From Sporodiniella umbellata (lineage: Eukaryota; Mucoromycota; Mucoromycetes; Mucorales; Rhizopodaceae): a DNA stretch of 64,000 nt. The number at the start of each line of letters is the position of its first letter. Within the stretch, counting starts at the first letter, position 1. Made by a program: the position numbers and the translations under genes. Where the stretch lies: positions 273,501 through 337,500 of the forward strand of contig JAIXMR010000002.1 in NCBI GenBank assembly GCA_025677835.1, read 5' to 3'. Under the pieces are notes generated by a model. It searched no databases and was not told the DNA's origin. It saw only the letters and a list, made by a program, of their open reading frames with translations. Of the stretch, positions 60,098 to 64,000 are shown in pieces.

Positions 60098-61516
60098 TTA
60101 TCTTTTGTGCGACATGGCATCCAAAATAGACCAACGACCCAGTTCGGGCTGGGTGAAATGATAGGAGAGTAATTTAGAAGAGTGGTACATAAAGCCGTCT
60201 TGTGGCGAGAGGAGAAGCGGGAGTTCGAGAGAGCGAGAGCCATCGGGATGAATGGAGAGCAGGTCGTGGTTATGAATGAGGATATCCTGAATGCTGGGCA
60301 GTTCGATTTCGAGGTCGGAGCGTTTCTTGAGGGGACCCTGACGGCCCAGCCAGTATTCTAGCGGGGTGGCAGGCTGAGGTACGACACGGAGCGTATGTGA
60401 CTGGGCAAGATAATCGATACGGGCGAGCCTAGGCAAGGGTACGATAGAGCGAGGTGAGGGAGGGGGTGAATGAGGGTGAAGGGGAGGTGGGGAAGACGAG
60501 GCCAGGCGAGGTGGCTCTTGTAATTCTTGTTCAAACTTGGAGACGCCGACCAAGGTCCAGCAGAGATAGTCATCCACCGCAGCCTCTGAATTGGGCAGAA
60601 GCGTGTAATCAATATAGACGTTCTGGGCATGATCGTTCTGGATGGTTTTGCCATTCGAATTCAGGTAGAGCAGCTGTTTGCTGTTGCTCACCTGTAGGGC
60701 CACCTTTTGCATCTGAGAAAGCAACCCATTGGCTTCATACACCACCCGTCCTTTCTCTACCTTGCGTAGAATAAATGGAGGTGAGGTCACGCCTGTCTGA
60801 ACATCCCTCAGCAAGATTTCGGTACCGTAAGTGATCGGCGCTGATACGGCGTGTTCATGGCCACTGTCAGAAGCCGTGTTGGCACGTAAAACGATGATTT
60901 CAAAAGGGGACCAAGTGGCATGCTTTGCACACAGCTGGTGATGGTCAGTCGACATGTATTTTGTCCGCACCGTTTGTGAATTGATCCGGTTAAAGAGTGA
61001 GACCGTTGACCGGTGAAAGAAGCAGCTCGAGGCGTTGCGCGTCTTGGCTATCTTTTTGGAAGGCTTGGATATAATCGAGATTGGGTTGGAATACAGCTGG
61101 GTGTCCTGTAGGTTCACTTTCAATCGAAACTGTTTCGACTTTGCTGCGCCAGAGACGTAAAGGTATTTAAAGTAGCTCTTGCATTGCTCGTCAAGTGGGG
61201 TGCGTTGTTCCAGTGTAGCCTGGTTACTGTCATTGACCACACTCACAGACACTACCGACGATGGTTGTCTTCCGCTGGTCATCACAATCGGAGGCGGACA
61301 CAAAAATCGCTTTTCTGTTCCGTACGATTTTTGCGCCACCGAAGCATGGTAACATATCACCTTGTTTGTCTGTTTGGGTGAGAGTGGAGGTGAGCTAAAC
61401 TGTCTTTGCTCTACCATAGCGTCAATCGACATGCTCAGTCTACGTTTCTTGGGTATAGGAAGTTCAATCGGACTAGCACGGTCAATAGCGTTCAAAAGGG
61501 ATTCCATCGAAGACAT
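60098..61516 (-). CDS. CSL (CBF1/RBP-J/LAG-1) family transcription factor
   Basis: This is a single exon of 472 residues. The N-terminal Rel-like domain opens with VICYHASVAQKSYGTEKRF (residues 53-71), the DNA-contacting signature of CSL proteins, followed by LCPPP. Later come SIISKPSKK, NRINSQTVRTKYM (beta-trefoil start) and PPFILRKVEKG. A Pro-rich insert near residues 350-375 precedes the C-terminal domain. CSL proteins bind GTGGGAA-type sites; fungi have them without Notch, where they act in adhesion, cell cycle and lipid genes. The short N-terminus resembles the compact fungal class. The start at 61516 was taken because the longer frame runs into poly-Phe from T runs. Confidence 0.9.
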   Translation of the reverse strand: MSSMESLLNAIDRASPIELPIPKKRRLSMSIDAMVEQRQFSSPPLSPKQTNKVICYHASVAQKSYGTEKRFLCPPPIVMTSGRQPSSVVSVSVVNDSNQATLEQRTPLDEQCKSYFKYLYVSGAAKSKQFRLKVNLQDTQLYSNPISIISKPSKKIAKTRNASSCFFHRSTVSLFNRINSQTVRTKYMSTDHHQLCAKHATWSPFEIIVLRANTASDSGHEHAVSAPITYGTEILLRDVQTGVTSPPFILRKVEKGRVVYEANGLLSQMQKVALQVSNSKQLLYLNSNGKTIQNDHAQNVYIDYTLLPNSEAAVDDYLCWTLVGVSKFEQELQEPPRLASSSPPPLHPHSPPPSPRSIVPLPRLARIDYLAQSHTLRVVPQPATPLEYWLGRQGPLKKRSDLEIELPSIQDILIHNHDLLSIHPDGSRSLELPLLLSPQDGFMYHSSKLLSYHFTQPELGRWSILDAMSHKR

Positions 61517-61585
61517 CGTCAATAGGTTGATATATACACGTACACACACAATTACACACACACACACACACAATAATAATAAATG

Positions 61586-61618
<33 letters not shown>

Positions 61619-62446
61619 TATATTTATTAGAAAAAAAAAAAAAAAAAAAAAAAATAGGGTGAAATCTACTCTATTTATAAAGGGAAACAGGGAAGGGGAA
61701 AATGGGGTGTAACCTGGTCTAAAAAAGGTTTTACTGATAAGATGAAAGTCCAATCGTAGGATGATTATTTTTATGGTGTTTGTTATTGTAATTTTATGCG
61801 TCTATTTCTGATCTTATCACGTGTGACTTTTTTATATAAGCGTGGTAGGCTATTTTTTGTTTTTGTTTTTTTTTTTTTTTTTTTTTTTTTTCCCAAGCGG
61901 GTAGAGAATTGCGAATATTGGCTTTACTCTAATCTAACTGGCGAAAAAGATCTCTTTTTTTTTTTTTTATCTGCCTTCCTTTTTTGGAAATGATAAGCAT
62001 TTTAAACATCATTGGCTAGGCTTTGTATCTATCTTCTTTTTACGTTTTGACATTTATTTTCGCATGTGATATGCATTCCCTTATTACGGTTTCCGCTTTT
62101 AGTAAAATCATGCCCTCTTTGTTGTAAGCGTGAGAATATTATGTCATCCCCCGCTTGGCTGCTCTCCCCTCGCCTGAGCTGACGACAATCAATAAACAAA
62201 AAAGAAGGGGATCTCTTTTTTTTTTTTTTTGGTTTATCACAAAGCCAAGCCTTTGCTTGCTGTGGACTGATTTCCTTTGGCCTCTCCAAGGACAGAAGGT
62301 GAGACCATGTGACCTGGTAATAAAGATAAGGCTCAAATAGGCAAGAAGATGAGCATCCCACCAAAAGATAAGCCTTCTTGACACTCTTCAACTTTCACAC
62401 GCTCACTTGATTGGGTCCGATCCCTAGACAGTCACACCACGCTTTT

Positions 62447-62478
<32 letters not shown>

Positions 62479-62482
62479 GGTC
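61517..62482. other. Head-to-head spacer rich in homopolymers
   Basis: CSL (-) and TAD2 (+) start at its ends. It has a CA repeat (61542-61572), A runs at 61586-61614 and 61631-61654, T runs near 61869-61891, 61956-61970 and 62452-62478, and CACGTG at 61818-61823. No exon was supported. Confidence 0.6.
61542..61654. repeat. (CA)n plus long A tracts before the CSL start
   Basis: CA units (61542-61572) are followed by A29 and A24 blocks separated by AT-rich sequence. On the coding strand of the CSL gene these are T runs just upstream of the start. Confidence 0.9.
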
Positions 62483-63166
62483 ATGTCAGTCTACGATGCA
62501 CAGTTTATGAAGAGTGCGCTTGAAGTGGCTCAAGAAGCATTCGATCACTTGGAGGTGCCTGTAGGCTGTGTGTTTGTATTGAATAATTCAACGATTCTTG
62601 CCAGGGGAAGAAACAGACCGAACGAGACGTGTAATGTAAATAAAACAAAGGATGGGATGCCCTCGTTGGTTGACCCGATGTGATCCTAGGCCACACGCCA
62701 TGCAGAATTTGAAGCGATCGATCAGATCCTTCAGGAACATCCCTTGAGTCTGTTTGAAAACCTAGACTTGTATGTGACAGTGGAACCTTGTATTATGTGC
62801 GCCTCTGCCCTAAGACAGGTAGGCGTCCGACAGGTTTACTTTGGTTGTGGAAACGACAAATTTGGTGGCAACGGCTCTGTTTTCTCCATTCACTCAGAGT
62901 AGGCCACATACTAGCTTCTCTTTTCTTTTTTCTTACGCTTCTCTCTTCAGTCCTCGTTTAGATGCAACCGACTCGAAAGGCTATGATTCGAAAGGTGGCT
63001 ATTTTCATGAGGAGGCCATCCTGCTACTCAGAAAGTTTTACGTGCGAGAAAATAAAAATGGTAAGCCATCTGTCATAAGCCTTGTTTCTTTTCTGATTCC
63101 CTTTTCAAAGCGCCTGTGCCTAGAAAGAAAACAAACCGTGTTTTGAAAACCGAAATAGCAAAATAA
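62483..63166 (+). CDS. TAD2: tRNA-specific adenosine deaminase catalytic subunit Tad2/ADAT2
   Basis: Exons are 62483-62635, 62690-62898, 62951-63060 and 63111-63166, giving 175 residues. Tad2 with Tad3 converts wobble A34 to inosine in several tRNAs. The CDA fold is complete: VPVGCVFV, then the zinc His and proton-shuttle Glu in RHAEFEAI (residues 54-61), and the zinc cysteines in [12 protein letters not shown] (Cys85 and Cys88). [14 protein letters not shown] marks the substrate loop. The C-terminus ([14 protein letters not shown]) is basic and may help tRNA binding. A 27-nt T run ends four bases before the ATG. The start has no competitor in frame. Confidence 0.93.
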
Positions 63167-63249
63167 GAAAAATCGTGATCAATAAATTATTCAAGAAGTA
63201 TACATCTTTTTGGTAGAAAAAAAAAAGGGGGGGGAGGGGAAGGTGTTGC

Positions 63250-64000
63250 TTAGTTTTGTTCTATGTCATTGCCAAGGGCATCTTTTTTGGGTGGTGCAGC
63301 ACGTTCAGCCATCCACTGATACCAGGCTTCCTCAGACTTTCCCTGCAAAAGACCGACGATGATCACCGTCATATTATCACAGCCAACCCCGCCACCGTCA
63401 TTTTCAGGTGAAAGGCAATGATCCATCAGTAGCTCACAGATCTCACTCAGTCTTGTCCTCTCTGCCAAATGCTGGCGCACAAAGTTCACCACCTGTTGGT
63501 TGGTCATACAATCCCAAATGCCGTCACATGCCAACACCACAAACTCGTCTTGTTCGCTCAGCGTGTGTTCAATCACGTCAGGATGACATGTTACAACCTG
63601 CTCTTCAGGCGGTAGATCGTGGTTCTGTTTAAACTCAAAATCGCCAATAGCGCGTGAAAGCGCCAGATTACCTACACGTCCATTTTCTTTGGGTTAATTC
63701 TTGGCTAGCCTTGATCCCTCTATGCTTACCATTGACTCGGTTGAACTCTACAAATCCACCCGCCTTGTTGATACGTTCGCTCTCTTGACTGTCTGAAGGC
63801 TTATGATCGTAGGAAAGTGGCTTGCTCTTACCATGCGTACTCAGGATGGCGCGTGAATCCCCTGCATTGGCCTAAAAATCAAAAAGGTCAATTCACCTTG
63901 TTGCCCTCTCTCTCTCTCTCTCTCTCTCATACAACAAAGAGACTCTTTTGGTCAGGTGTCAATAAACCTGTCACAGCTGTACAACCAGAAGGATCTCCTG
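63250..64000 (-). CDS. PP2C-type phosphatase, paralogue 2 (5' part beyond window)
   Basis: Visible exons (minus) are 64000-63933, 63871-63730 and 63671-63250, coding for 210 residues of the C-terminal part. Motifs match the paralogue at 15958-17444: [49 protein letters not shown] and GCDNMTV. The shared 142-nt exon has the same borders in both. Here the exon ending at 63250 is uninterrupted where the other copy has an intron. The tail is short ([10 protein letters not shown]), lacking the repetitive tail of copy 1. The intron at 63872-63932 contains a CT run. The missing start and metal-site exons lie past base 64000. Confidence 0.93.
63905..63928. repeat. (CT)n microsatellite in a PP2C intron
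   Basis: About twelve CT units lie inside the intron of paralogue 2. On the coding strand this is a GA run. Confidence 0.9.

Overview
The window looks like nuclear DNA of a filamentous, early-diverging fungus. The best fit is Mucoromycota, probably a Mucorales-like species. The evidence is a set of dense, AT-rich protein genes with many short GT-AG introns (mostly 41-60 nt), spacers full of homopolymer and dinucleotide runs, fungal-type gene content (fungal CSL factor, Gid2/Rmd5, Bmt2, Smr/DUF1771 protein, CE9-like amidohydrolase) and a carotenoid cleavage oxygenase of the family that feeds trisporoid synthesis in Mucorales. I find no rRNA, tRNA, CRISPR array, plasmid or phage feature. The species name is an inference from gene style, not from a database search.

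I reconstructed 31 genes by joining exons in frame. From left to right they are: partial Smr-domain protein (+); splicing factor Prp3 (+); ribosomal protein eL42 (+); carotenoid oxygenase (-); ER-lumenal DnaJ (-); membrane-anchored amidohydrolase (-); Rab11-like GTPase (-); PP2C phosphatase (-); unknown multi-pass membrane protein (-); mitochondrial PPR protein (-); ricin-B-fold lectin (+); STK16-like kinase (-); RING/TRAIP-like protein (-); Eme1 (+); Hda2/3-like protein (-); Bmt2 (+); Rad4/XPC (-); Ubp6/USP14 (+); Rmd5/Gid2 (-); SHPRH-like SNF2-RING helicase (+); tiny I78 peptidase-inhibitor-like protein (-); second PPR protein (+); ATP synthase beta (+); STE20-type kinase (+); queuosine salvage glycosylase (-); Dpb3/POLE4-like histone-fold protein (+); Cti6-like PHD protein (-); 95-residue unknown (+); CSL transcription factor (-); Tad2 tRNA deaminase (+); and a second, truncated PP2C paralogue (-).

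Most genes are housekeeping and sit in no obvious operon-like order. Three neighbours at 40.1-48.6 kb all belong to ubiquitin biology (Ubp6, Gid2, SHPRH-like). Five genes act in genome maintenance (TRAIP-like, Eme1, Rad4, SHPRH-like, Dpb3-like), and two are probable histone-deacetylase complex members (Hda2/3-like and Cti6-like). Two PP2C genes bracket much of the window and share intron positions except one. Genes right of about 55 kb look richer in G and C than those at 20-50 kb.

The most useful results come from reading through splice sites. A hidden last exon gives the ER DnaJ an HQEL tail. Tiny exons of 3, 4 and 10 nt occur in three genes. A 75-residue gene is hidden by an intron. Two convergent genes overlap in their final codons. 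A diverged repeat of at least 170 bp, perhaps 350 bp, occurs near 1.3-1.6 kb and again near 21.1-21.5 kb. I saw no clear undescribed multi-gene system.
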